Shown here: in pieces, positions 11,241-22,491 of the stretch
How positions within the stretch are numbered: position 1 is the stretch's first letter
Layout: the number at the start of each line of letters is the position of its first letter
NCBI RefSeq assembly: GCF_040958095.1
Contig: NC_091152.1
Location: 23,186,844 to 23,250,843, forward strand
Length of the DNA: 64,000 bases
Direction: 5' to 3'
From: Procambarus clarkii
Taxonomy: Eukaryota > Arthropoda > Malacostraca > Decapoda > Cambaridae
Notes under the pieces: generated by a model
What the model was told of the DNA's origin: nothing
The model's database searches: none
What the model saw: only the letters and a program-made list of their open reading frames with translations
Position numbers and translations under genes: made by a program

Positions 11241-12824
11241 TTAACCCTTAACATGCTAGGGGTATAATATCCTTTTTTCCCCACAGGCGCATGTAATTTT
11301 GAAAAAAAAAAATTATTTTTTCTTCCTAACCTGTTAATTTGTGTTCACTGATCACGGGAAAAATAATAAAAAATTGTAAGTGGCATATATTGCCCACTAT
11401 AGGGTGGGGAAATCTGGCAAAAAATAGGCGCTGACTCAGCATGCGTCCCAGGCGGTCTGTTGCTCGCCAGCTGTCAGGCCGGAGTTGCCACAAAGAGATA
11501 ATTACCTAATTATTTCAATGTCTCTGATTGATTTTTCATAGTTTTTTTGCTGTAATATTATTCAATAGTGTGTAGTTAGTTATATTTATATAATAAAATG
11601 AGTGAATCATTGTTGTACTCAAAAATATAATGTGCATATTGTTGATTCAATTATGTTCATCAATCAGTGAACAAATACTTTGTCGGTTATTACACTATAA
11701 GCACAGGTTATATATAAGTATCTGCATGTTTTGTTCACAATAACGAACCACTAAGTAGCTATTATGAGTCAAAAAGTAACAAGGAGTGACCGCCGTGTAC
11801 CAGCCAGCCACTCCCGCCCTCCCTCAAGTCATCTGACTCGCCCACATTCTCCTCCCACAATACTGTTTTTGCTATAATTCATTATATACAGATGTTATAT
11901 ATAAGTATCTACATGTTTTGTTCACCATAACTGTACATCTAAGCTTGTATGGTGAGTAAAGGCACAAAGACGTAGGACCCCACACAGTCAGCTGATGGCT
12001 GCCGCCCTCAAGGCCAGACGCACTAATATTTCTCCTACAACAATACTGTTTGTGGTGTTATTATGCTATATACACACATTATATATAAATATCTACCTGT
12101 TTTATTCACCATACTTGTACAAGTAAACTGGTATGGTGCCCAAAGACCATTGTGGTAACCAGTAAACAACATGATAAATTGTGCAGACGACGCCACCGCC
12201 CTCACAAAAATGGCGGCTCCCAACCTACTCCTCTTACTGTTTATACCCTCTATACACACGTTATATATAAGTATCTACATTTGTGTTCACCATAGCGAAC
12301 CACTAAGCTGGTATGGTGAGTGCAGTCAATAAAAGGTGGCCACACACAGTCAAAAGACATCGCTACCACCCTCCCTCCCACAGCATTACACCTCCTTCCA
12401 TGGCGCACAGCGCTAAATATCACCACAATCCTGCTATTATCAGAACTCTGGTCAGTTTTATTACAGTCAGGGGTCTTCTGTAATAATATCATCGCTACAT
12501 AATAGCATGAACAAGTATATTTTGGCATTTTTAGGTGATGCTGTGGTCACAAGCTGAACAGCAGTGCTGTTAGCTCATGCTGCGTGCATCAGGCTTGGTT
12601 ACTCACTCAATACTGAGGCCAATAACACCCAGGAGTTTGGCCCACGATTTTTTATTTAAATGGCATCTGTTTACAAGAGCCCTGATGAAGGTGTGGTGAA
12701 CCCTGTGTATCCGCAGGCCGTTTAAATCTTGCGTAGTACTCCAACACGTCATATGACGTGATGCGCAGTTGACTGGAACAACGTCCAACACGTCATATGA
12801 CGTGATGCGCACTTTAAGGGTTAA
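11241..12824 (-). mobile_element. TTAA-family element, copy B
   Basis: Copy B lies in reverse orientation to copy A. TTAA at 11241-11244 opens CCCTTAACATGCTAGGGG, and TTAA at 12821-12824 closes ...ATGCGCACTTTAAGGG. The right end holds two perfect copies of CACGTCATATGACGTG (12745-12760 and 12789-12804). This copy lacks the MITE found in copy A, so it gives the pre-insertion sequence. No protein is encoded; the open frames are shared by every copy and are not conserved as proteins. Confidence 0.85.
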
Positions 12825-13412
12825 GGGTTAATGCAGTGCAGTGGTTAAAGTTTTGCCACAATACAATACATATAAACAAAAACATCATCCAGTAATGCAA
12901 GATAAAAATATTCTTACCTCTGTAGGAAAGCTCTACTAGCCTTGTGACTGAAGTAGCCAAGTGAAGTGCCCCTGTACTAAAGGACAATTTGCAGATACTG
13001 TACACTATATATGGTTATTGCACAGTATACTGCATTGCATCACAAGTTCAGAAGCAGTGCTGGTAACAGTAAAGCCGCTAAATTTTCTTTAGCTATTACT
13101 GTTTGATTACCTATTGACAATTTTGTGTTATACTCCCTCAGCATTTCTTGATGATTACCTGGTTTGTGAGGCTGTTTGACTTCATAGTCTGATGCCCCAC
13201 ATATCCATCACAGCCACGCTGATCCAGTAACTTGCAGAAATTGATCTAGTTCTCTCTCTAGAAAGCTTCCACTGTTGTTCCAATTACATTTCTTATATTT
13301 ATTGGCAGGAGACTGAAGAGTTGTGGGCCTCTGATATTTATACTGTTCTTGATTTGTGCTTATGGTACCCTAGTTTACCAATTTCTTCTTTTGATTAACA
13401 GTTAAACAATGC
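12825..13412. other. Unassigned stretch with one low-copy repeat
   Basis: No gene is recognised. 'CATATCCATCACAGCC...' (13199-13245) matches a segment at about 45605-45650, so at least part is repetitive, perhaps a LINE 3' region. A possible splice-donor-like CTACAGAGGTAAG on the minus strand near 12917-12930 has no supporting exon. Confidence 0.4.
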
Positions 13413-14951
13413 TTTTCTGGGGGGAGCCCCGTCGGCTCCCCGGAGCTATCCCAGGCTGATATGCTAATGTCAGACTTTGGCATCAGTCATGTGTATGGAG
13501 TTCTTAGGCCTACCGGGGACCACGGCCAGAACCGGGCCCCCTCAGAGAGGCAAGGGGAGCAATGGCCTATAGAAGCCCCCGTGTAGTTGGAAGCATTCTA
13601 TGTCTGCCATCGACCGGAACAGGCACCCAGAAAGGTAAGCGCCCCAAAACAAACCCCTATTCTGGTTAAAATTGCTACCTAATACCGAACTAGTGGATAG
13701 AACTCCCCAACCGAAAACAAGCAAATTAGTGTGACGTCACACACTGCCGCGCCGCTGTCTGCGCAGCTCCCCCCTCCCCGGGAGGGGGAAGGGGGAGCCC
13801 CAGACCCCCCGCGCCGGCTACCCACACCTCAGTTCTTGAGGCTGATGCTATAGGCGATGGTCGTGTGCTCTGGCTCCAGTGTCGCTACTGCACTGTGCTT
13901 TGAGTGTGGTGTTAGTTTTGGGGGTGCATCATGTTTTGTGTCCGGTTGCGGCGCTTCGCCGTTATTTGCGCGCCACAGCTTCTGTGTCCGGGGACGCGCT
14001 GTGGGTTGATCCGGTTTCCCTTCTTCCCTGTTCGCGGGTTCGGGTCTCTCAGGTCGTCCGCAGGGTTATTAGGTCTAGCCAGCCTGCGGTCTATCCCCGT
14101 GCCCATGACGTTCGTAAGTTCGCGGCTCTTGCTGCCGTCTTTGGGAATATGTCTTGGTCTGATATTCGGGCGCGGGGATTTTGGCGGTCGAACAGGGTCC
14201 TGGCTGCTCGTTACCTTGTGAATGTCCCTGGCCCTCGTCGGGCCTGTGTTGCTTTGGGTCGGCGGTTGCAGCCAGTTGTCTCGGCTTCGAGTTGAGGGGT
14301 GAGCGACGACCGCCTCCCGGGTAAGTCCCTCTTTTTCTGTCTGTGGGTAGTTAGCTCCGGGGAGCCGACGGGGCTCCCCCCAGAAAACCAGCGTTGAATG
14401 TAATGAAACGCCATTTTCTGGGTGAGTCCCGGAGGCTCCCCGGCATCCCTCCCTCCCTCCGGTCGGCGGTTTTTCGCGTTTTTGACATCCAGCCTCAAGA
14501 ACTGAGGTGTGGGTAGCCGGCGCGGGGGGTCTGGGGCTCCCCCTTCCCCCTCCCGGGGAGGGGGGAGCTGCGCAGACAGCGGCGCGGCAGTGTGTGACGT
14601 CACACTAATTTGTTTGTTTTCGGTTGGGGAGTTCTATCCACTAGTTCGGTATTAGGTAGCAATTTTAACCAGAATAGGGGTTTGTTTTGGGGCGCTTACC
14701 TTTCTGGGTGCCTGTTCCGGTCGATGGCAGACATAGAATGCTTCCAACTACACGGGGGCTTCTATAGGCCATTGCTCCCCTTGCCTCTCTGAGGGGGCCC
14801 GGTTCTGGCCGTGGTCCCCGGTAGGCCTAAGAACTCCATACACATGACTGATGCCAAAGTCTGACATTAGCATATCAGCCTGGGATAGCTCCGGGGAGCC
14901 TCCGGGACTCACCCAGAAAATGGCGTTTCATTACATTCAACGCTGGTTTTT
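13413..14951 (+). mobile_element. Mini-DIRS: non-autonomous tyrosine-recombinase retroelement with complete terminal design
   Basis: About 440 bp at 13413-13850 is inverted at 14490-14895. Between the recombinase frame and the right repeat, a short block near 14356-14440 holds the complement of the left extreme end (CGGGGAGCCGACGGGGCTCC) joined to the complement of the right extreme end (CCAGCGTTGAATGTAATG). Inverted terminal repeats plus an internal complementary region is the defining layout of DIRS elements. Gag, reverse transcriptase and RNase H are missing; only the C-terminal recombinase piece remains. A long relative lies at 29985-33326. Confidence 0.85.
13879..14295 (+). pseudogene. 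DIRS tyrosine recombinase, C-terminal part
   Basis: The 138-residue frame covers the C-terminal catalytic half of a DIRS tyrosine recombinase. It includes 'YPRAHDVRKFAALAAVFGNM' (H-x-x-R box), 'DIRARGFWRSNRVLAARYL' and the presumed nucleophile Tyr in AARYL. The N-terminal half with the first catalytic Arg (SGSRVAELHAL type, seen in the 30 kb copy) is missing, so the protein is not functional alone. The frame is otherwise intact, unlike the 30 kb copy where the second Arg is lost. Confidence 0.8.
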
Positions 14952-15099
14952 TACTACAGTATTTGAACACCGAAATTAAAGATGCTGTTAGACATCTTTA
15001 AAACAATTAAATACAAAAATTGCAGAAACCCTCTAACAACTGTGCTGCACCACCCGACAAAAAACAGGGTATGGAGGTGCGCCACCCGACTCGTAACCC
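14952..15099. other. Short unassigned segment after the mini-DIRS
   Basis: AT-rich sequence with a TTAAAGATGCTG / ACATCTTTAA inverted pair near 14979-15003. No gene or element recognised. Confidence 0.3.
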
Positions 15100-15300
15100 T
15101 TAACTCTTTAACTGCGCAACGCGCCTGCAGGTCCACATCTGGGGTGCACTACGCGCCTCCAGGTATTTGTATTTTTCATGTTCCATTCAAAACTCCTGCG
15201 GCTACAAGGGGTTCACATCAGCTTCCTCAGGGCTTTTGTAAACAGACGTCAGAGTAGTAGGGATGACACGCCAGCGAGGATTTTTTCTTTAGAAAAAAAA
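15100..15300 (+). mobile_element. TTAA element left-end fragment (same end type as the 47.8 kb piggyBac)
   Basis: TTAA at 15100-15103 is followed by CTCTTTAACTGCGCAACGCG and ACGCGCCTGCAGG, close to the left end of the piggyBac at 47844. ACGCGCCTCCAGG repeats 32 bp later. Further in, 'GGGCTTTTGTAAACAGACG' is shared with the copy A family even though the end differs. It is truncated on the right by the SINE region. Confidence 0.7.
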
Positions 15301-15352
15301 AGTCCCGTGTAGCGTGTCGGTTTTCCAGTTAATTTATAAAATAATCCCGTGT

Positions 15353-15598
15353 ATCTTGAGATTATCTTGAGATGATTTCGGGGCTTTAGTGTCCCCGCGG
15401 CCCGGTCTTCGACCAGGCCTCCACCCCCAGGAAGCAACCCATGACAGCTGACTAACACCCAGGTACCTATTTACTGCTAGGTAACAGGGGCATAGGGTGA
15501 AAGAAACTCTGCCCAATGTTTCTCGCCGGCGCCTGGGATCGAACCCAGGACCACAGGATCACAAGTCCCGCGTGCTGTCCGCTCGGCCGACCGGCTCC
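15353..15598 (-). mobile_element. tRNA-derived SINE, copy 2
   Basis: Read on the minus strand it matches copies 1 and 3: an A-box-like TCGGCCGAGCGGACAGCA, B box GGTTCGATCCC, the body motif 'CCTGGTCGAAGACCGGGCCG', and a tail of ATCTCAAGATAATCTCAAGA. The intact B box and clear tail suggest a fairly young insertion. Confidence 0.9.
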
Positions 15599-16194
15599 AT
15601 ACAGCAGTACCAATTTCTACCATCTAATTGGTCATTATGTCTGTATTTATGATGGTCCACATAGTTACAAATCTTATAATCTAAACAGGAGGATGGGTTG
15701 GAATTTTAATTATGCCCGGTAACCATTTCATTAAAAATAGTAAAGGATTTAAGAAAAAAATGCCGACTTCTATTTTCAACATATTTTAAGCAACATAGAA
15801 TGGTAGACACAAAGAATCCGTCTAAAGCCTAACAAACTGCATTTGTCAGAAGGTGAACTCAATATGACATTTGCAGAAAAAAAGTCTTCATTAAAATTGC
15901 ACCCTTCACCATACAAAGTATGTGATGTCTATATATTGTCCGACTCTTCTTTGAATACTAAGCTACAAAATGAACTTCTTGACCACTTGCTAAAAGACTA
16001 TTGGACTTTCCTATAAAAAGTAAGTGATACAGATTCACTTTAATAGAAATATTATGCTATCTTTTGCATATGGTTACATCACTGCCATACTAATTAACAT
16101 GCTACACTTGCTCAGCCACACCTATCAAATCAACCTTGCTCTTTAGTTTAATCTTCTTAAATGCACAAAAAGTAACTTTCAAACACAGAAAAAA
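15599..16194. other. Unassigned AT-rich stretch
   Basis: No gene, RNA or repeat end is recognised. It could be host intergenic DNA or an unclassified old repeat. Confidence 0.4.
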
Positions 16195-18567
16195 TTAACC
16201 CCCTAGCTGCCTCTGCTGATTTCATCTGTAGACTGCGTCTTCCAGATAATTTTTCAGAGTTATAGACCAAAATTTTTCAAAGACCATTTTTGGATAAAAT
16301 GTTCATAAAAGTTTGTTAACCCTTAACATGCTCGGGGTTTAATATCCTGCCATCCCCACAGGCGCATGTCATTTTGAAAAAAAAAAAAATTATTTTTTCT
16401 TTCTAACCTGTTAATTTGTGTTCACTGATCACGGGAAAAATAATAAAAAAATCGTAAGTGGCATATATTGCCCGCTATAGGGCGGGGAAGTCTGGCAAAT
16501 TATAGGCGCTAACTCAGCGTGCGTCCCAGGCGGTCTGTTGCTCGCAAGCTGTCAGGCCAGAGTTGCCACAAAGAGATAATTACCGAATTATTTCAATGTC
16601 TCTTGATTGATTTTTCATACTTTTTTTGCTGTAATATTATTCAATAGTGTGTAGTTTGATATATTTATATAATAAAATGAGTGAATCGTTGGTGTACTCA
16701 AAAATATGGTGTGCATATTGTTGATTCAATTATGTTCATCAATCAGTGAACAAATACTTTGTCGGTTATTACACTATAAGCACAGGTTATATATAAGTAT
16801 TTGCATGTTTTGTTCACTATAACGAACCACTAAGTAGCTATTAGGAGTCAAAAAGTAATGAGGAGTGACCGCCGTGTACCAGCCAGCCACTCCCGCCCTC
16901 CCTCAAGTCATCTGACTCACCCTCATTCTCCTCCCACAATAATGTTTTTGCTTTAATTCCCTATATACAGATGTTATATATAAGTATCTACATGTTTTGT
17001 TCACCATAACTGTACATCTAAGCTTGTATGGTGAGAAAAGGCACAGAGATGTGGCTACTCACACAGTCAGCTGATCGGCGGCCGCCCTCAAGGTCAGACG
17101 CACTAATATTTCTCCTCCAACAATACTGTGTGGTGTTATTACGCTATATGTCTTATATACAGACGTTATATATAAGTATCTACATGTTTTGTTCACCATA
17201 ACTGTACATCTAAGCTTGTATGGTGAGTAAAGGCACAGAGATGTGGCTACTCACACAGTCAGCTGATCGGCGGCCGCCCTCAAGGCCAGACGCACTAATA
17301 TTTCTCCTCCAACAATACTGTGTGGTGTTATTACGCTATATACACACATTATATATAAATATCTACCTGTTTTTTTCATTATACTTTTACAAATAAACAG
17401 GTATGGTGCCCAAAGACCATCGTGGTAACCAGTAAACAACACCGTCGTCTGCACGGTGGCGTCGTGCAGACGACGCCACCGCCCTCACCAAAATGGCGGC
17501 TCCAAACCTTCTCTTGCTGTTTATACCCTCTTTACGCACGTTATATATAAGTATCTACATTTGTGTTCACCATAGCGAACCACTAAGCTGGTATGGTGAG
17601 TGCAGTCAATAAAAGGTGACCACACACAGTCAAAAGACATCGCTACCACCCTCCCTCCCACAGCATTACACCTCCTTCCATGGCGCACAGCGCTAAATAT
17701 CACCACAATCCTGCTATTATCAGAACCCTGGTCAGTTTTATCAGTCATGGGTCTTCTGTAATAATATCATCGCTACATAATAGCATGAACAAGTATAATT
17801 TGGCATTTTTAGGCGATGCTGTGGTCACAAGCTGAACAGCAGTGCTGTTAGCTCATGCTGCGTGCGTCAGGCTTGGTTGCTCACTCAATACTGAGGCCAA
17901 TAACACCCGGGAGTTTGGCCCACGATTTTTTGTAAAAATGGCGTCTGTTTACAAGAGCCCTGATGAAGGTGTGGTGAACCCCGTGTATCCGCGGGCTGTT
18001 TAAATCTTGCGTAGTACTCCAACACATCATATGACGTGATGCGCAGTTTACTGGAACAACGTCCAGCACGTCATATGACGTGATGCGCACTTTAAGGGTT
18101 AAGAGTTCTTATGAGAAAAATAATTTCAGAGGTCTTAGAAGTTTTTGTTAAGAGATCTTATGGGGAAAATTCAAAATGTTTTCAGAGTTCAGTTTTATGA
18201 AAATATTTTAGAGTTCGTGTAATCATAGAAGTTTATTTACTAGTTTATGACCGAAATTTGGAAAAAGACCATTTTCAGAGAATATTTTCATAGAAGTTTT
18301 GTTAAGGAAAAAAGACATCTTAACAGTGACTTTTTTCAAAGTCTAGTTGAATTATCGAAAATTATTCAGAGACCATTTTCAGACCAATTTTTAACAGGAC
18401 CATTTGACAACCGAAAATTACAAAAATTTGTAAAAAGACCATTTTCAGACCCATTTTCATCAGGGTCCAGTTAAAGATAGAAAATTAGTCAGAGTCCGTT
18501 TGATAACCACAATTAATCAGAGTCCACTTCGAGACCGAAAATTAATCAGAGACCAGTTTTGGCCCTG
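16195..18567. mobile_element. TTAA-opened element with degenerate 'ATTTTCAGAGACC' repeats, host of copy C
   Basis: TTAA at 16195-16198 opens CCCCCTAGCTGCCTCTGC, another piggyBac-like end. Short repeats such as 'AGACCATTTTTGGATAAAAT', 'AAAGACCATTTTCAGA' and 'AATTAATCAGAGACC' occur both before 16316 and after 18102, so copy C interrupts a single unit. No clear right TTAA end was found, and the right border is uncertain. Confidence 0.45.
16316..18102 (-). mobile_element. TTAA-family element, copy C
   Basis: TTAA at 16316-16319 opens CCCTTAACATGCTCGGGG, and TTAA at 18099-18102 closes ATGCGCACTTTAAGGG. The right end has the twin CACGTCATATGACGTG-type palindromes. Internally a ~175 bp module ('ATGTTATATATAAGTATCTA' through the 'TCAGCTGATCGGCGGCCGCC' stretch) is tandemly duplicated at about 16965-17325. 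Non-coding. Confidence 0.85.
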
Positions 18568-18660
18568 AAAAGGGAGGTAGAAATAGCCTAAGCTACTCTA
18601 TCCCTTTGAGATGTATTTCTTTCTTGTCTCAATAAACATACTTGAATTTGAACTTGATCT
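18568..18660 (+). mobile_element. LINE 3'-end fragment
   Basis: 'GTAGAAATAGCCTAAGCTAC', 'GAGATGTATTTCTTTC' and 'CAATAAACATACTTGAATTT' make a block also present, inverted and diverged, at about 44065-44145. It resembles the 3' end of the LINE at 61506-61560 ('AATAAACATCTCTGAATCTC' on its coding strand). It is only the tail of a retrotransposon. Confidence 0.55.
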
Positions 18661-18976
18661 TTAAAAAAAATCATGGTCCACATTCCTGGGTGTGAGAACC
18701 TCAGTAGTGAGTGAGCAACCAAGGCCGGCGCACGCAGCATGAGCTCACAGCACTGCTGTTCAGCTTGTGACCACAGCATCGCCTAATAATGTCAAAATAT
18801 ATATATAACTCGTATTATTTAGCCATGATAGTATTACAGAAGAGCCTGAGTGTGATAATGACTGTGTACAATGTTCAAATATTAGTGATTCAATGCTGTT
18901 CACAATGTTCACAACGCTAGCCACAGCACCACAGCATTATTTCGTCCATCTAGGACTCTTCAAACGACTTCTTAGG
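18661..18976 (+). mobile_element. TTAA-family interior fragment
   Basis: It matches the copy A interior ('GAGTGAGCAACCAAG', 'CACGCAGCATGAGCT', 'TTCAGCTTGTGACCACAGCA') but lacks both ends. It lies immediately before copy D. Confidence 0.6.
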
Positions 18977-20526
18977 TTAACCCTTCAATTGCGCATCGCA
19001 TCATATGATGCTTTGACCGACTTGCAGTAAATTGCGCATCGCATCGCAATGCTTTGGAGTACTACACAAGATTTAAATGGCCCGCGGATACACGGGGTTC
19101 ACCACACCTTCATCAGGGCTCTTGTAAACAGACGCCATTTTTTAAAAAAATCGTGGGTCAAACTCCCGGGTGTTAGGGGCCTCAGTATTGAGTCAGCTAC
19201 CAAGCCTGACGCACGCAGCATGAGCTAACAGCACTGCTGTTCAGCTTGTGACCACAGCATCGCCTAAAAATGCCATAATATACTTGTTCATGCTATTATG
19301 TAGCAATGATATTATTACAGACGACCCCTGACTGTGATAAAACTGACCAGGGTTCTGGTAATAGCAGGATTGTGGTGATATTTGGCGCTGTGCGCCATGG
19401 AGGGAGGAGTAATGCTGTGGGAAGGAGGATGGTGGCGTTGTCTTTTGAGTGTGTGTGGCCACCTTTTATTAACTGCACTCACCATACCAGCTTAGTGGTT
19501 CGCTATGGTGAACACAAATGTAGATACTTATATATAACGTGTGTATAGTGTGAGATAAGTGAGAGTAGGAGGTTGGGAGCCGCCATTTTGGTGAGGGAGG
19601 AGCGTCGTCTGCAGGACTTATCATGTTGTTTACCGATGACCACGATGGTCTTTGGGCACCATACCAGCTTACTTGTACAAGTATGGTGAATAAAACAGGT
19701 AGATATTTATATATAATGTGTGTATATAGCGTAATAACACCACACAGTATTGTTGTAGGAGAAATATTAGTGCGTCTGGCCTTGAGGGCAGCAGCCATCA
19801 GCTAACTGTGTGAGTAGCTACGTCTTTACTCACCATACAAGCTTAGATGTACAGTTATGGTGAACAAAACATGTAAATACTTATATATAACGTATGTATA
19901 TAAAAGCAAAAACAGTATGGAGAATGGAGTGGGTGGAGAATGGTGGCAAATCAGGTGAGGTGAGGTAGGGAGTGGCAGCCAGTGGCAGCCAGTCACTGCC
20001 TGCCACTGCCACTGCCACTCAGCATACCAACTTAGTGGATCGTCATGGTGAACAAAACATGCAGATACTTATATATAACCTGTGTATATAGTGTAATAAC
20101 CGACAAAGTATTTGTTCACTGTTTGATGAACATAATTGAATCAACAATATGCCCACCATATTTTTGAGTACAGCGATGATTCACTCATTTTATTATATAA
20201 ATATATCACACTACACACTATTGAATAATATTACAGCAAAAAAACTACGAAAAATCAATCGGAGACATTGAAATAATTAGGTAATTATCTCTTTGTGGAA
20301 ACTCTGGCCTGACAGCTGGCGATCAACAGACCGCCTGGGACGCACGCTCAGTCAGCGCCTGATTTTTGCCAGAATTCCCTGCCCTATAGTGGGCAATATA
20401 TGCCACTTACGATTTTTTTATTATTTTTCCCGTGATCAGTGAACACAAATTAACAGGTTAGGAAGAAAAAATAATTTTTTTTTTTTTTTTTTTGGTATGC
20501 GCCTGTGGGTGTCAAATGGTATATAG

Positions 20527-22459
20527 TAAGTAAGTAATTATCAAAAGAAGGCACCAAACCGGGAAGGCTATGTAGCACCATCAAATACGCAAAATAATCA
20601 GAGGGCGCTAAATATCACCAAGGATGCCAATACGAGAACAAAAACGCATAAGGCGAACGATATCAAAAGTATCCGAGTCACCAAGAATTCTATCGAGGGA
20701 CAGGTGACCGCGAGGGGCGGTCGGAAAGCAAGACACACGCTCGTCCTGGAAGTCAGGACATTCAAGAAGGACATGCACGACCGTAAGAGGGACAATGCAA
20801 CTAGGACAATAAGGAGCAGGGCGGCGCTCCATCAAGTGACCATGGGTTAAGCGAGTATGGCCAATACGCAACCTCGCTAGAGCTGTTTCCCACCGCCGGT
20901 TACGGTGGAAGGAGGACGGCCACGAGGAAACACAACATTTAAGAGTACGTAGCTTGTTACCAGTAACAGACAACCAAGAAGCCTGCCAACGGGTAAGGAC
21001 TGAGGAATGGATAACCGGGTAAAAGTCGGAATACGGAATGCCTTTACGAGAGATGGGACAAGAGCGGACAGCTTCCTTAGCGGCAGCATCCGCACGCTCA
21101 TTTAAAGACACGCCAATATGGCTGGGAACCCAACAAAACTCAACCGACTTAAATTTACTGTGAACGAGAAACAGCCAATGCTGGATCTCGACAACTACCG
21201 GATGAACTGGATTAAAGCACCCGAGAGCCATGAGGGCACTACGAGAGTCAACAACAACCACAAAGGAAGACTGACAACGAGAAAGCAGGAGACGAAGAGC
21301 ATAGAGAATAGCATAAAGTTCCGCTGTAAAGATGCTAGTCTCCGGAGGCAAGCGACACATATAAGTGCGATCAGGAAAAACAACAGAGTAGCCAACACCG
21401 TCCGCTGACTTAGACCCATCGGTGAAGACAGAAACGGAGCGGGAGTGAGAAGAAAAGTGCTCGAGGAAAAGGCGTTTTAGAACTGTAGGAGGGGTAAAAG
21501 CTTTAGTGATACGAGTCAAGGATGTACAAAACCGCGGAAGAGGGACCCTCCACGGGGGCAAAGAAGGAACAACACGAGGAGAAACATCAGAAATACGAAC
21601 GGAAAGAGAATCCTGCAGGCGAGATAACCGGACAGAAAGAGGGAGGTGGTGAAGAGGAACAGGAACCGCAGGAGGGGTAAAAGTTAAAGCACGACAGAGA
21701 CGAGAGGAAGGATGTTGCAAGGACCGCGCAAGATAGCGAAGACAGTAGCGATCACGGCGGTCCTAGAGAGACAGGAAGCCAGTGTCAACATACAAGCTAA
21801 GGACGGGAGTCGAACGAAAGGCACCAGAACTGAGGCGCAACCCAGTATGGTGCAAAGCATCAAGACGGCGAAGAGTAGAAGGAGAAGCAGACGAGTAAGC
21901 AGGGCAACCATAATCGAGCTTAGACAGGACGAGAGAGGAATGTAAAGCAAGGAGAGTGCGCCTATCTGCCCCCCAAGAAGTATGGGACAAGACCCGAAGG
22001 AGGGTAAGGGACTTAGAGCACTCAACACGGAGGTAAGAGATATGGGGAGACCAAGACAAACGAGTGTCAAGGAATAACCCCAAAAGCTTCGCGGAATCTT
22101 TGTATTCAAGGGGATGACCATAAAGTGACAAAGAGGGACGAAGAACAACCCGTTTCCGCGTAAAAGTCATGGCACAAGTCTTAGAAGTAGAGAACTTGAA
22201 GCCATGACCTGTGGCCCAAGACGACACGGCATCAATCGCAAGTTGAAGCCGGCGTTGAAGGAGAGGCGAATCATCACCCTGACAACAAAGGGTAAGATCA
22301 TCGACATAGAGAGCGGAGAAGACACCAGAAGGAAGAGAGGAAAGAAGACCATTGAGGGCAACCAGAAAAAGAGTAGTGCTCAGAACACTACCCTGGGGCA
22401 CACCTTCGTATTGCTGAAAAGAGGGAGAGAGAGCGGTACCAAGGCGCACCCGAAAGGAA
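20527..22459 (-). mobile_element. I-clade-like LINE, 5' truncated, with perfect 14 bp target duplication
   Basis: CAAATGGTATATAG flanks both sides (20513-20526 and 22460-22473). The element reads on the minus strand. Its 3' end carries a short TTAC microsatellite tail (TTACTTACTTAC) next to the duplication, and the 5' end is truncated inside the reverse transcriptase. Perfect duplication and a mostly open coding region suggest a recent insertion. Confidence 0.92.
20608..22459 (-). pseudogene. Reverse transcriptase C-half plus RNase H of the I-like LINE
   Basis: The frame enters at the 5' truncation with 'YEGVPQGSVLSTTLF' and carries the catalytic box YVDDLTLC (about 22297-22308). It continues through the thumb and meets one in-frame stop at 21763-21765. 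It then reopens in the same frame into RNase H. The RNase H shows FTDGSK (Asp), 'TAELYAILYALRLL' (Glu), VVVVDSRS (Asp) and 'HIGVSLNERADAAAKEA' (Asp): the full D-E-D-D set. A CPSC...H...C cluster follows. Only the stop and the missing N-terminal half make it a pseudogene. An RNase H after the RT is typical of the I group. Confidence 0.9.
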
Positions 22460-22491
22460 CAAATGGTATATAGCTGTGCGCCATTTAAGGG

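Larger units (their letters stand above)
8566..11244 (-). mobile_element. TTAA-family element, left-truncated copy G
   Basis: The interior modules (TTCACCATA pairs, 'AACCACTAAG' and 'TGTGGTGTTATTAC') match copy A in reverse. The right end runs through ACACATCATATGTCGTGCTG to a TTAA at 11241-11244 that is shared with the next element. The left edge has no TTAA end and begins inside the LINE fragment, so the copy is truncated or degraded there. A Tigger element interrupts it at 8721-10271; joining its two sides gives the uninterrupted module seen at about 27230. Confidence 0.7.

Noticed and set aside
12814..13005. A host exon near a possible splice donor on the minus strand
   Set aside because: A single GT context and a short frame with no recognisable domain are not enough support.
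3334..20090. Small conserved proteins in the copy A family (the same 60-92 codon frames recur in several copies, such as 3629-3907, 12250-12528 and 17521-17748)
   Set aside because: The frames recur because the DNA repeats; starts, lengths and stops differ between copies, substitutions show no codon bias, and antisense frames are equally open.
20877..22473. Plus-strand and alternative frames across the I-like LINE as host genes
   Set aside because: They are shadows of the minus-strand RT and RNase H, which have recognisable catalytic motifs.
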